Positions 1 through 9,200 of a DNA stretch of 39,253 bases are shown one piece after another. The position numbers and the translations under genes are program-made. The notes under the pieces were generated by a model. It saw only the letters and a list, made by a program, of their open reading frames with translations, was not told where the DNA came from and made no database searches. The DNA lies in the NCBI GenBank assembly GCA_030427485.1, contig JAUICG010000042.1:1-39253 (forward strand), in the 5' to 3' direction. The first letter of the stretch is position 1. Each line of letters opens with the position of its first letter. The stretch comes from Gammaproteobacteria bacterium. GTDB lineage: Bacteria > Pseudomonadota > Gammaproteobacteria > Pseudomonadales > Halieaceae.

Positions 1-80
1 TGGGCGTCTTCGGCGTCATGGCCATTGTCGGCCTGGGCTTCTGGTTGTTCCGCCTGCTGACCAAGAAGCGCGCCGTTTAA
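1..80 (+). CDS. C-terminal end of a membrane protein (partial)
   Basis: Only the last 25 codons are in the window, read in the frame starting at base 3 and ending at TAA 78-80. They encode a hydrophobic stretch (GVFGVMAIVGLGFWLFRLL) followed by the basic end TKKRAV. This looks like a final transmembrane helix with a positively charged cytoplasmic tail. The family cannot be told from so little. The stop codon overlaps the 3' end of the convergent amidohydrolase gene by four bases. Confidence 0.55.
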   Translation, partial: GVFGVMAIVGLGFWLFRLLTKKRAV

Positions 81-1978
81 GCGGCCCGCGCGTCCGCCAC
101 CTCCGATGCGCCGGCACGCAGCGCGCGGCCCAGCCGCTGGCTGCCCAGCGCCTCAGTGGCCTCGCCGTCCTGCCAGGCCGGTTCGCCGTTGATCAACACA
201 GCCGTCACCACCCCCTCGGAGCGATTGAACATCTGTTTGTGCTGGAACAACTCGCGGTACTCAAAGACGCGGTTGTCATTGCTATCCCAGGTCTTCAGTA
301 CCTCCGGGTCCAGCAGCACGATGTCGGCCTGCGCGCCGATCTCCAGCGTACCGACATCCAGGCCGAAGAACTCCGCCGGCTCACGGGTCAGGCGTTTCAC
401 CATCGCACTGACGGTTTCCAGCGATTTGGCCTGCGCCAGTTTCAGGGACATCAGGTTGGCGTCAAAAAAGGCCATGTTGGTGATGTGCGCACCGGAGTCG
501 TTAAACCCCGGCATCGCGTGCTTGTACATCAGGATATCCAGCGTGCCGCGGTTACCGACATTGCCCACATCGATCCAGAAGCGGAACGATTTATCGTAGG
601 TGCGCATCATGTGGAGCATGAAATCGGCGTCGTCGCGAATCGGACGGGGAAACTTCTCGAAGGCCTCGCGCTCGGCGTCCGAACGCGCGGCGCCCACGGC
701 GCCGAACTGGAAACGTTCCAGGCGATCGTACACGGCCTGCAGACTCTCGCCATCCCAGTCCGCGACCGGGGCGCCGTCAAAAATCATCAGGCGCAAATCC
801 CGCACCACGACATTGTCCGGGATGCCCAGTTTGGCCTTGAGGTGGGCCAGGTTCCGGCCGCGGCGACCGTGGTGCCAGTCCGCGCGGAATCGCCGCACAA
901 AGTCAGGGTTATTGAGCAGAGCCATGCGCCCTTCCACATCGTCGTATTCGCGGGCGATCAGTTCACAGGTGGATTCCAGTTCCTCGTAGAGCGGCGAGAC
1001 GATACCGTCCGACCAGATACGGAAATTGGTACCCAGCGCCTGGAAATGCAGATTCCCCTTGAACAGCCGGCTGTTGACCAGCGCGGCAAAGCCGAGAAAG
1101 CCCTTGTGCGCGCCGGGCATCAGCACGAACTCCAGTGCCGACAGCGCCGAGGTCTTCAGCGTTTTGCCAAACAATCGGCCGCTGGAGAGCAGGAAGTACA
1201 GGAAGGCCTTGGCACGGTTTTCAATGATCGGCGTGGTCTGCCATACCCTGCCGTACTTGCGCACCACCTTGAGCAGGCGTTTCATTTCGCTGAAGCTGGC
1301 GAACTGGGTGGGAATTCGCTTGGCGGTGAAGGGCTCGCTGGCCAGGTAGTGGAAGGGCAGGCCGTCGGTGCTCATCCCGAGGTACCCCTGCTCCATGCCC
1401 GCTTGCAACAGTTGTTCCATGCGCACCAGTTCCGCTTCGGAGGGCGCGCGGCTGACACTGTCGCGCAGGCCCATCGCCTCCACCCGGAGCATCGAGTGGG
1501 GGATGAAGGCGCCGACATTGGGGCCCAGCGGAATATTCTCAAAGTGATCGAGGTAATCGCCCGTATTGTCCCAGGAGACAGCGTCGACACACTGGCGCAG
1601 CACGGATTTCGGGATGTTCTCGACCCGGGTGAAACAATCGACAATGGGGTTCTGCTCGCCGCTCTGCTGCCGGCCGAAACAGGTACCCAGGCTGCAGTTA
1701 CCCACCAGCACGGTAGTCGTCCCATGCCGCACCACCTCCGGCAAACCCGGCTCCAGGTCGACCTCGAGGTCCAGGTGGGTGTGGATATCCAGCAGGCCCG
1801 GCATCAGCCACTTACCCTCGCCCTCTATCACGCGCGTGGCCTGGGTCGCAGGCAGCTTGCTGCCGCGGGCGGCGATACGCCCGTCTTTAATGGCAATGTC
1901 CAGATTCAGGGGCCTGGTGCCGGTCCCGTCGAACACCAGCGCATTGCGGATCAGGGTATCCCAGGTCTTCTTTGCCAT
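77..1978 (-). CDS. N-acyl-D-amino-acid deacylase family amidohydrolase
   Basis: A 633-residue protein of the D-aminoacylase branch of the amidohydrolase superfamily, which uses a metal centre to hydrolyse N-acyl groups or related amides. The metal site shows as HTHLD (His66, His68) after strand LLDI, and as Cys95 in GNCSLG, which matches the cysteine metal ligand typical of D-aminoacylases. GFNDSGAH near the C-terminal third carries the catalytic-type Asp. The N-terminal LIRNALVFDGTG and late ADIVLLDPE are the usual beta-sandwich edges of these enzymes. The reading frame stays open upstream to 2203, but ATG 1978 is preceded by GGAGGAG at ideal spacing and begins the conserved fold. It is longer than classical D-aminoacylases (about 480) because of an insertion in the middle. 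The true substrate is unknown. No signal peptide is seen, so it is probably cytoplasmic. Confidence 0.85.
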   Translation of the reverse strand: MAKKTWDTLIRNALVFDGTGTRPLNLDIAIKDGRIAARGSKLPATQATRVIEGEGKWLMPGLLDIHTHLDLEVDLEPGLPEVVRHGTTTVLVGNCSLGTCFGRQQSGEQNPIVDCFTRVENIPKSVLRQCVDAVSWDNTGDYLDHFENIPLGPNVGAFIPHSMLRVEAMGLRDSVSRAPSEAELVRMEQLLQAGMEQGYLGMSTDGLPFHYLASEPFTAKRIPTQFASFSEMKRLLKVVRKYGRVWQTTPIIENRAKAFLYFLLSSGRLFGKTLKTSALSALEFVLMPGAHKGFLGFAALVNSRLFKGNLHFQALGTNFRIWSDGIVSPLYEELESTCELIAREYDDVEGRMALLNNPDFVRRFRADWHHGRRGRNLAHLKAKLGIPDNVVVRDLRLMIFDGAPVADWDGESLQAVYDRLERFQFGAVGAARSDAEREAFEKFPRPIRDDADFMLHMMRTYDKSFRFWIDVGNVGNRGTLDILMYKHAMPGFNDSGAHITNMAFFDANLMSLKLAQAKSLETVSAMVKRLTREPAEFFGLDVGTLEIGAQADIVLLDPEVLKTWDSNDNRVFEYRELFQHKQMFNRSEGVVTAVLINGEPAWQDGEATEALGSQRLGRALRAGASEVADARAA

Positions 1979-2180
1979 GCTGTCACTCCTCCGGTTCACT
2001 GCATCGACGTGCACAGTATGCGAACCGTGTATCAAGCCATCACCCGACCCCGCCGTCAACCCATGGCATTTCCCGCGCGTGGATGTCTGGTAGCATGGGT
2101 GCCGGACCAGCACTCGCCCGCAGTCGGGCTGTGCCGGGCCTGTATGCCAGAAATGCCCACCCGGCCGAGGAGTCCGCGTC

Positions 2181-3659
2181 ATGAATCCCATCGCTTTCGA
2201 CAACAGCTACGCACGCCTCCCGGAGCGGTTCTACGCCCACCAGGCCCCGGAGCCAGTGGCCGCGCCGGGACCCATTCGGGTAAACCAGGCCCTGGCTGCG
2301 GTGCTGGGCATCGACCTCGTATGGCTGAATTCCGCAGCGGGTACGGCGGTTGTCGCCGGCAACGCCACCCCGCCAGGCGCAGACCCCATCGCCACCGTGT
2401 ATGCGGGGCACCAGTTTGGCGGCTTCAACCCGCAGCTTGGCGACGGTCGTGCAATCCTGCTCGGTGAGGTCGTCGCGCGCGACGGCCAGCGCTACGACCT
2501 GCAACTGAAGGGCTCCGGTCCCACCCCCTGGTCGCGCGGCGGCGACGGCCGTTCTCCGCTGGGCCCGGTGTTGCGCGAGTATCTTGTCAGCGAAGCCATG
2601 TACCACCTGGGTGTACCCACCACGCGCGCGCTGGCCGCCGTCACCACCGGTGATGTCGTCGCCCGTGACCGCTTTCTCCCCGGCGCCGTACTGGCACGCG
2701 TGGCCAGCAGCCATATCCGCATTGGGACCTTCCAGTACTATGCGGCGCGCAAGGACAGGGAGGCGCTGCAATTACTCGCCGACCACGTGATCGAGCGGCA
2801 CTACCCCGAGGCCGGGAACCGCGACAACCCTGTGCTGGCCCTGCTGGAGGGCGTGATTTCCAGGCAGGCACGGTTGATTGCGCAGTGGCAACTGCTTGGC
2901 TTCATCCACGGCGTGATGAACACCGACAATATGCTGGTTTGCGGCGAGACCATCGACTACGGACCCTGTGCTTTCATGGACGCATTCAACCCGGAGCAGG
3001 TGTACAGTTCCATCGATCACGGCGGACGCTACGCGTACCGCAGTCAGCCGGGAATCGCCCACTGGAACCTGTCCTGCCTGGCGCAGGCGCTGCTGCCGAT
3101 TCTGGACGGTGACCCCGATCGCGCGGTCGCGCAGGCGCAGAAGGCTATAGACGCATTTCCGGAACAGTTCCTGCAGGCCAATGCACAGGGCATGGCGCGC
3201 AAGTTGGGACTGGCGGAGATCGGCGAGCAGGATACCGCACTGGTGGAGGACCTGTGGCAGCTCATGGCGCAGCACCAGCTCGATTTCACGCTCGCATTTC
3301 GTCGCCTGGCCGACCTGGCGCACGAGCGCGACGAGGCAGGCAGTTGCGTGTCCGCATTGTTTGAATTTCCCGATGCCCTGCACCCCTGGCTGGATCACTG
3401 GCGCGCCCGCATCGCGCAGGACGCGCTGCCCGGGGACATGCGACAGGCAATGATGGACCGCGCGAACCCGGTGTTTATCCCGCGCAATCACCTGGTGGAG
3501 GCGGCGATCGCTGCGGCAACCGATGGCGATGACTTTGCCGTGTTCCATCGCCTGATGGATGTACTGGAAAGCCCGCACACCTACCGGGCGGACCTCGCCC
3601 TGTTCGCCACCCCGCCACAGCCGGAGCAGATAGTACGCCAGACGTTTTGCGGCACCTGA
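2181..3659 (+). CDS. selO: SelO family protein adenylyltransferase (YdiU)
   Basis: A 492-residue SelO pseudokinase. This family transfers AMP from ATP to Ser/Thr/Tyr of target proteins and helps in oxidative-stress responses. Diagnostic stretches include YAGHQFGGFNPQLGDGRA near residue 74, LKGSGPTPWSRGGDGRS, HGVMNTDNM (catalytic and metal region) and DYGPCAFMDAF. Length is close to E. coli SelO (478). The protein ends FCGT with a Cys third from the end (Cys490), the position of selenocysteine in eukaryotic SelO and of the redox Cys in bacterial forms. GAGGAG sits just upstream of ATG 2181. It is divergent from the amidohydrolase and appears monocistronic. Confidence 0.95.
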   Translation: MNPIAFDNSYARLPERFYAHQAPEPVAAPGPIRVNQALAAVLGIDLVWLNSAAGTAVVAGNATPPGADPIATVYAGHQFGGFNPQLGDGRAILLGEVVARDGQRYDLQLKGSGPTPWSRGGDGRSPLGPVLREYLVSEAMYHLGVPTTRALAAVTTGDVVARDRFLPGAVLARVASSHIRIGTFQYYAARKDREALQLLADHVIERHYPEAGNRDNPVLALLEGVISRQARLIAQWQLLGFIHGVMNTDNMLVCGETIDYGPCAFMDAFNPEQVYSSIDHGGRYAYRSQPGIAHWNLSCLAQALLPILDGDPDRAVAQAQKAIDAFPEQFLQANAQGMARKLGLAEIGEQDTALVEDLWQLMAQHQLDFTLAFRRLADLAHERDEAGSCVSALFEFPDALHPWLDHWRARIAQDALPGDMRQAMMDRANPVFIPRNHLVEAAIAAATDGDDFAVFHRLMDVLESPHTYRADLALFATPPQPEQIVRQTFCGT

Positions 3660-4010
3660 CGCCGGCATCGCGAGGATGGCAGGCGGCAGCGGCGAAAGCC
3701 GCTCGCCGCGCGGGTCGCATGCAGGGTATCGTCGGTATCCGGGACAGCGCGGGCCGCGGGCGTCTGGTGAGAATTAATCGCAATCAGTCATAGCGTTTTC
3801 ACAGCGTAATAGGCTACACTGTTGATTATTTAATATGCAAGACAACCCGTAGTCGCCGGCATCGGCGATTTTCCCGTTTCGAGCAGGCAGGTTCCAGTCG
3901 GATAAAAGTGATAATACACCCCCTGCCGGGTGCTGCGACGCCATCATGACGGGTACGCCTTGACCGGGCAAATAGTCCAGGAACTTCCAGACAAGAGAGG
4001 AGAACAATCA
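3660..4010. other. Intergenic region between selO and the E1 gene
   Basis: 351 bases with no convincing gene. It holds a GNRA-capped hairpin (listed separately) and then an AT-rich stretch at about 3791-3838 that is the likely promoter zone for the downstream gene. I could not pick convincing -35/-10 hexamers at normal spacing. Short open frames on both strands here lack ribosome sites and similarity to known proteins. Confidence 0.5.
3688..3703 (+). terminator. GNRA-tetraloop hairpin after selO
   Basis: AGCGGC-GAAA-GCCGCT forms a perfect 6-bp stem closed by a GAAA tetraloop, 29 bases past the selO stop. There is no following T-run, so it may stabilise the 3' end or act with Rho rather than be an intrinsic terminator. 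Confidence 0.35.
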
Positions 4011-6044
4011 ATGGCCGCTGGCGCTGAATCACAAGACCTTGCAATAGACCATGGCACGCTGCGAGAAATTTATCGCCAGATGTCGCGCATCCACGAGGTG
4101 GACAAAGCCATCCAGGCCGGACTGTCGAGCGGCAAATTCCAGTTTACCTACTGGCCGATGACCGGGCAGGAAGCCATCCCCGCCTCTATCGCACCGTTGA
4201 TCACCAGTAAAGACCAGATGGTGACGATCTATCGCGGCATTCACGACCAGGTGGCCAAGGGCGTGCCGCTCAAGGGCCTGTTCGCCGAAGCCCTGGGGCG
4301 GGAGAGCGGCGTGAACAAGGGCAAGGGCGGCTCACCGCACATCTCCGATCCGGCATCCGGTTCCATGCTGACCACCGCCATCGTCGGCGCGGGCACCCCG
4401 ATTGCCAATGGCCTGGCGCTGGCGAGCAAGATGCGCGGCAGCGATGCGGTGACCATCGTAAACTTCGGCGACGGCGCCACCAGTATCGGTGCCGTGCACG
4501 AAGCCATGAATCTCGCCGGCGTGTGGAAACTGCCGGTTATCTTCCTGTGCCAGAACAACCAGATGGGCGAGTACACGACCATACCGGAATACACCGCCAG
4601 CAAGGACTTCGCCAGCCGCGCCGCGGGGTACGGTTTCAAGGGCGTGAAGCTCGACGGCAACGACCCGATCGCGTTCCACAACGGGATGAAATCCGTCATT
4701 GACGAGGTGCGCGGCGGCAACGGCCCGGTCTTTGTCGAGGCGGTGACGATGCGCCTCGGGCTGCACGCCGGCGTCGGCTTTACCAACCACCTGTCCAAGG
4801 AGGATCTGGCGGCGGCGAAGGCGGCCTGGCCGGTACCCTGCACGCGCGCGCTCCTGCTGGAACGCGGGATCTGCACGGAGGAAGAACTCACCGGGATCGA
4901 CAATGCCGCCAAGTCCGAGGTACAGGAGGCGGTCGCCGCGGCGCTGGAGAGCGAGGTCACCGGCACGGATGAAATGCTGCTGGACGTCTATGCCGATCCG
5001 AGCGTAGTGCCGACACGGGGCCAGCGCGAAAAACGCCAGGAGGAGGCGCCGCACAAGGGCGAGACGCGCGAAATGGCCATGTTCGAAGCTGTACAGGATG
5101 CGCAGGAACTGGCGCTGGAACTGGACGACTCGGTGTTCTTCCTCGGAGAAGACATCGGTGAGCCGGCCGGCGGCGTCTTCAAGTGCTTCAAGGGCATGCA
5201 GTCCAGGTGGGGCGAGCGTGTGCGCCCGACGCCCATCGCCGAGCAGGCCATTATTGGCGCCGCCACCGGGGCGGCACTGGCGGGCATGCGCCCCGTCGCC
5301 GAGATCATGTTCTGTGATTTCGTCGGCGTCTGCCTTGACCAGATCGTCAACCACGCAGCCAAGCAGCGCTATATGTCGGGCGGCGCAACCCATGTCCCGA
5401 TGACGGTGCGTACCATCGCGGGCGGCGGTATCGGCGGCTTCGGCGCCCAGCACTCGCAGTCTACCGAGGCCCTGCTGCTGCACAACCCGGGGCTGAAAAT
5501 CGTCTACCCCAGCACACCGACAGAAGCCAAGGGCCTGTTGCTGAGCTGTATTTTCGACGAAGATCCGTGTATCCAGTTTGAGTCCATGATGCTGACCTAC
5601 GCCCTGCGCGAGGAAGTACCGGTCGGCGACTATCGTATCCCGCTGGGGGTGGCGAAAGTGAAACGGGAGGGTAGCGACATTACCCTGATCACCTACGGCT
5701 GGCAGGTGATGCACTGTCTCGCCGCCGCGGAGGAACTGGCAAAAGAAGGCATCAGTGCCGAGGTCATCGACCTGCGTACCCTGCTGCCGCTGGACTACGA
5801 CCGCATACTGACATCGGTGGAAAAAACCGGGCGCGCACTGGTGGTTCACGCCGCCACCGAATTCTGCGGACTCGGCTCCGAGATCGCCAGCACCATCAAC
5901 GAGCAATTGTTCAGCCAGTTGAAGGCACCCGCATCACGTTTTGGTGCGGCGTATGCGCCTATCGCGTACTCCAAAACCATCGAAACCGCACAAATACCCA
6001 GCGCGGGCAGTATTGCCGCTCGGGTTCGCGAACTGTTCAAGTAA
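4011..6044 (+). CDS. 2-oxoacid dehydrogenase E1, fused alpha and beta subunits
   Basis: A 677-residue thiamine-diphosphate enzyme in which E1 alpha (about residues 1-335) and E1 beta (about 345-677) are one chain. The alpha part has the ThDP motif GDG (153-155) ending NN (182-183), plus the conserved GKGGSPHISD. The beta part begins at MAMFEAVQDAQELALE and has FLGEDIGEPAGGVFK, PIAEQAIIGAATGAAL and the C-terminal ALVVHAATEFCGLGSEIAS. Such enzymes decarboxylate pyruvate, branched-chain 2-oxoacids or acetoin and pass the acyl group to lipoamide. AGAGAGGAG lies just before ATG 4011; an in-frame extension to 3930 has no such site. A free lipoyl domain follows after 11 bases; no E2 core or E3 gene is adjacent. 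The substrate cannot be settled from sequence, though acetoin- or pyruvate-type is most likely. Confidence 0.88.
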   Translation: MAAGAESQDLAIDHGTLREIYRQMSRIHEVDKAIQAGLSSGKFQFTYWPMTGQEAIPASIAPLITSKDQMVTIYRGIHDQVAKGVPLKGLFAEALGRESGVNKGKGGSPHISDPASGSMLTTAIVGAGTPIANGLALASKMRGSDAVTIVNFGDGATSIGAVHEAMNLAGVWKLPVIFLCQNNQMGEYTTIPEYTASKDFASRAAGYGFKGVKLDGNDPIAFHNGMKSVIDEVRGGNGPVFVEAVTMRLGLHAGVGFTNHLSKEDLAAAKAAWPVPCTRALLLERGICTEEELTGIDNAAKSEVQEAVAAALESEVTGTDEMLLDVYADPSVVPTRGQREKRQEEAPHKGETREMAMFEAVQDAQELALELDDSVFFLGEDIGEPAGGVFKCFKGMQSRWGERVRPTPIAEQAIIGAATGAALAGMRPVAEIMFCDFVGVCLDQIVNHAAKQRYMSGGATHVPMTVRTIAGGGIGGFGAQHSQSTEALLLHNPGLKIVYPSTPTEAKGLLLSCIFDEDPCIQFESMMLTYALREEVPVGDYRIPLGVAKVKREGSDITLITYGWQVMHCLAAAEELAKEGISAEVIDLRTLLPLDYDRILTSVEKTGRALVVHAATEFCGLGSEIASTINEQLFSQLKAPASRFGAAYAPIAYSKTIETAQIPSAGSIAARVRELFK

Positions 6045-6055
6045 GGGTCTTAGTC

Positions 6056-6292
6056 ATGTCTACTTCATTAACAATCCCAAAACTCCAGATGTCCACCACG
6101 GAGGGGACGCTGACCGAATGGCTGGTGGATGACGGCGAAATGGTGGAAGAGGGTCAACCCATCTATACGCTGGAAACTGACAAGTCGGTGCAGGAGATCG
6201 AGGCGCCGGAATCCGGCAAGCTCGTGCAAAAGCAGGCGGCGGGCGAAACCTATCCGGTGGGCACCGAGATCGGGGAGATTGTCTCGGCGTAG
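6056..6292 (+). CDS. Free-standing lipoyl (biotinyl/lipoyl) domain protein
   Basis: A 78-residue protein that is nothing but one lipoyl domain. It starts with TIPKLQMSTTEGTLTEW, has the beta-turn ETDKS with the lipoylated Lys43, and ends PVGTEIGEIVSA. In 2-oxoacid dehydrogenase complexes this domain is the swinging arm of E2, but here the peripheral-subunit-binding and acyltransferase domains are absent. It follows the E1 fusion by 11 bases with AAGGGT as ribosome site, so the two are surely co-expressed. It may shuttle the acyl group to an E2 core encoded elsewhere, or act as an acyl carrier for a different acceptor. Confidence 0.88.
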   Translation: MSTSLTIPKLQMSTTEGTLTEWLVDDGEMVEEGQPIYTLETDKSVQEIEAPESGKLVQKQAAGETYPVGTEIGEIVSA

Positions 6293-6419
6293 CGCAAGTT
6301 GCCGACTGCGGAGCCGGGCAAACGAACTCAGCATTGTTCCGTTCCACCTGAAGAATGACTACTTCACGGTGAATACGCTGAGCAACATCGACAATCAGAG
6401 TCGCATGGGGCGAACGATG

Positions 6420-7937
6420 TCACATCTCCAGTCTTGCCTTGATAGCGCGGGCCCAGTGCTTGCGCTCATCGGTCTGTCGCTGTTGATCGCGCATATACGC
6501 CGCCAGTTTCGCCGCGTCATGTCGGTCCGAGAACACAGGGAGCATCGGGTCTTGAAGCCTGCGCATCCAGCTTTCCAGCATGCCCCTATACCGCTCGACC
6601 TCCGCCGAGTAGGCAGGGTCGTTCACGAGGTTGACGAGACAATCCGGATCACTTCGGACATCGTAGAATTCCTCCAACTGCCGGTGTGATAGCAGTTCCA
6701 ACCTACCTGCCAGTTGCTGATCGCGCTTCGCCAGTTGCAACATACGTCGATAGGTCCGGGTATTGTTCGTTGCGGAATGCATCGTCCTCTCGCCATTGGA
6801 CCACGGGTTGAAAATGTAAAGGAACTGAGGGCTTTCCACCGCGCGCATAGGCGATCTACCGCCGGCCGCATTTTCCATATACATCTTGAAGACACTGTCT
6901 CGATCATCCTGGGTTTCTCCTTTGAGCAGGGGCATGAACGTACGCCCCTGGATGTTCGCGGGAACGGCTACACCGATAGAATCCAGGAGTGTGGGAAGAA
7001 GATCAACGGCGGACACCATATGCTCGCTGTCGACAAAGCCGGCCTCTATGACGCCCGGCCAGCGAATCACCAGCGGCGTACGCGTACTCCAATGGTAGAG
7101 CTGGGTTTTTGCAAACGGGAAAGGCATACCGTGGTCCGACAGGAACATGACCAGCGTGCTGTTGTCCTCGCCTGATGACTTCAGCGCTTGCAATATCTCC
7201 CCCACCGCGTCATCGGCGCGACGCACGGAGGAATAATAGTGTGCCAACTCCTCGCGAACGACGGGATCATCGGGCAGGAAACCCGGCACCGGAACCTCGT
7301 CTGGGTGGTACAAGCGAGAAGGTACAAAGGGATCGTCAATCGGCTCGCCCTTTCGGTTCAATCCGAAAAACGGCACGTGTGGGTCCGCTATGTTAATCAG
7401 GAGGTAGAACGGTTTACCTGCCTGCTTTGCCAGACGGATGGCTTCGGCAGTAGCGAGGCCATAGGACTTCGGGTCTTTTATGCTTTGATTGCCCAAAACG
7501 GGCAATGCATGCAACGAAACGTCCCACGCATAGGGGGTGTAGGGGCTGGAATCGTGATCCTTGTGCTGGATCGCAGTGAAGTAGCCAGCCAGTTTCGCAT
7601 AGTCCACCAGCGTCAAATAGCCCGGGTTCATCACCTGGTAAAAACCCTCCACCCTGTTGCTGTGAGGGTAGAGTCCGGACCACATCACGTTTCGCGACGG
7701 CATACAATTGGCGACCTGAACATGTGCACGCTCAAACCTGATGCCCTCTTTCGCCAGGTGGTCAATATTGGGCGTAGTATCCGCAAGTTGGGAGCGGAAT
7801 ACGCCAACCGAGTCGGCGTTCATGTCATCGACGGTTATCAAGAGCAGATTCGGCTTTTCCTGGGCAGAGAGAGCCGCGGCTGTACTAAAGAGCCCCACGA
7901 TGAGGACAATCCAGATTGAATAGATTCCTGGAGACAT
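6420..7937 (-). CDS. Secreted sulfatase, N-sulfoglucosamine sulfohydrolase-like
   Basis: A 505-residue type I sulfatase that would hydrolyse sulfate esters or sulfamates. A Sec signal peptide (residues 1-25, cleavage near ALSA/QE) sends it to the periplasm. After it come LLLITVDDMNADS with metal-binding Asp37-Asp38, and the formylglycine signature CMPSR (Cys78-Arg82), so it is a Cys-type sulfatase needing a formylglycine-generating enzyme elsewhere. SDHGMPFPFAKTQLYHWSTRTPLVIRWPG is the conserved metal and substrate loop. Layout and length resemble heparan N-sulfatases. GAGGAG precedes ATG 7937. It lies 93 bases after the Rieske gene on the same strand and may share its transcript, which would make a sulfated non-sugar substrate possible. 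Confidence 0.85.
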   Translation of the reverse strand: MSPGIYSIWIVLIVGLFSTAAALSAQEKPNLLLITVDDMNADSVGVFRSQLADTTPNIDHLAKEGIRFERAHVQVANCMPSRNVMWSGLYPHSNRVEGFYQVMNPGYLTLVDYAKLAGYFTAIQHKDHDSSPYTPYAWDVSLHALPVLGNQSIKDPKSYGLATAEAIRLAKQAGKPFYLLINIADPHVPFFGLNRKGEPIDDPFVPSRLYHPDEVPVPGFLPDDPVVREELAHYYSSVRRADDAVGEILQALKSSGEDNSTLVMFLSDHGMPFPFAKTQLYHWSTRTPLVIRWPGVIEAGFVDSEHMVSAVDLLPTLLDSIGVAVPANIQGRTFMPLLKGETQDDRDSVFKMYMENAAGGRSPMRAVESPQFLYIFNPWSNGERTMHSATNNTRTYRRMLQLAKRDQQLAGRLELLSHRQLEEFYDVRSDPDCLVNLVNDPAYSAEVERYRGMLESWMRRLQDPMLPVFSDRHDAAKLAAYMRDQQRQTDERKHWARAIKARLEM

Positions 7938-8030
7938 CTTGTTTCTCCTCGTGCCTGAACTGCGGTCGAAACCTGTCCGGTGTGTACCCAGATCGGGAAA
8001 ATGGTGTGTGCGTGAACCCGATTACCGCAT

Positions 8031-9188
8031 TCACCCGGGCCGATACGGCCCCATCTTCTCGGCGAGCAGGTCGTGGAATGCCTTGACGCCGGTTTCGTGC
8101 GCACCAAGCAACAAGTGGCTGTTGGCACCCGATGACATGCCTATTTGCGCCTGCTCACAGACGAAATAATCTTCCGGACGAAATACGCCGTTTTCGACAA
8201 TGTCGAAAGCGCGCTCCCAGTGCGCCATCGCTTTCTCGTCTTTGGGTTCCTCCTCAATGAAGCAACCGTGTACCACGATGGTTTCGTCCACCCGGGTCGG
8301 AAAGAACGCCAGATAGCTGATGTAATCTGGATGAATAATCATTTCGACATTCGGAAACAGGTACATCGCGCAGGACGCCTGTCGACGCAGATCCCATTGC
8401 GCGGGCGGCAGGTCCAGCGCCGTTGCGAAGTCGTTGCGGGCAACGACAGACACCAGGTGATCACCACTGCGCTCGCTGCGCGAGACGACATCGAGAAAAT
8501 GCGGGCCAACCGTCTTCTTGTGCAGGCGGGTAACGTGGTAACCGTCCTGGAACGCGTCAACCAGCAGCTTCCAGTTGGTTTTCAACGTGGTGACGGTTTG
8601 CCGGAAAAAAACATGCTCGGCCATGCCGAACGCCGCAAAATCCGCCCGCACCATGCCCATGTGTTTTTCGAGGTCGATGCTGCCGCGCGAATCGGGATTA
8701 ACGAATATCAGTCCTTCGCAAATCGCCAGCGGCAGCGCTTTCAAGCCATGACACTGTGTATCCAGGCCGGCGAAGCTCTCGTCGTGCAGGGGGACATGCC
8801 GCAGCGAACCGTCTAGCCCGTAGGTCCAGTTGTGATAGGGGCAGACAAAACTGGTCTTGTTGATGACCTCATCGCTGTTGACGAGGCGAACGCCGCGATG
8901 TCGGCACACATTCAGGAAGGCGCGTATCTCACCATCAGCGTCGCGCACCACCATGATCGGCTTGCCCAGGTGGTCGTGCGTGAAGGTATCGCCCTTTTTT
9001 TTCAACATGGCGGTATGCCCGACGAGGATCGGACCGTCACTGAAAAGGGCGGCCTTTTCTTTTTCGAACCAGGCGGGATCGGTGTAGAAGCGGGTGTCTA
9101 CGCTCGATTGGAAAGGGGGCGCGGCCCTGCCCTCCCGGTATTCGTCGAGCAGGTTAGAGAAAACTTCACTGAATCCGGGTGCGCTCAT
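8031..9188 (-). CDS. Rieske non-heme iron oxygenase, alpha subunit
   Basis: A 385-residue ring-hydroxylating oxygenase large subunit. The Rieske [2Fe-2S] ligands are Cys95-x-His97 (CRHRGV) and Cys116-x2-His119 (CPYHNWTY). The mononuclear iron site shows as DAFQDGYHVTRLH with His218 and His223. Such enzymes put oxygen into aromatic or other C-H bonds with electrons from a separate reductase. No beta subunit, ferredoxin or reductase gene is adjacent, so partners must come from elsewhere. The ribosome site AGGGAGGT precedes ATG 9188, and the gene starts 12 bases after the PaaX-family regulator stop, so they form one operon. The substrate is not predictable from motifs. Confidence 0.88.
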   Translation of the reverse strand: MSAPGFSEVFSNLLDEYREGRAAPPFQSSVDTRFYTDPAWFEKEKAALFSDGPILVGHTAMLKKKGDTFTHDHLGKPIMVVRDADGEIRAFLNVCRHRGVRLVNSDEVINKTSFVCPYHNWTYGLDGSLRHVPLHDESFAGLDTQCHGLKALPLAICEGLIFVNPDSRGSIDLEKHMGMVRADFAAFGMAEHVFFRQTVTTLKTNWKLLVDAFQDGYHVTRLHKKTVGPHFLDVVSRSERSGDHLVSVVARNDFATALDLPPAQWDLRRQASCAMYLFPNVEMIIHPDYISYLAFFPTRVDETIVVHGCFIEEEPKDEKAMAHWERAFDIVENGVFRPEDYFVCEQAQIGMSSGANSHLLLGAHETGVKAFHDLLAEKMGPYRPG

Positions 9189-9200
9189 CGGCGGACCTCC

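Noticed and set aside
1979..2203. 75-codon N-terminal extension of the amidohydrolase
   Set aside because: It overlaps the selO start, lacks similarity, and ATG 1978 has an ideal ribosome site.
239..2467. 742-codon open frame on the plus strand opposite the amidohydrolase
   Set aside because: It is antisense to a gene with clear motifs and has no recognisable domain; long antisense frames are common in GC-rich DNA.
4332..5906. 524-codon minus-strand open frame opposite the E1 fusion
   Set aside because: The plus strand carries full thiamine-diphosphate enzyme motifs; the antisense frame has biased composition and no family features.
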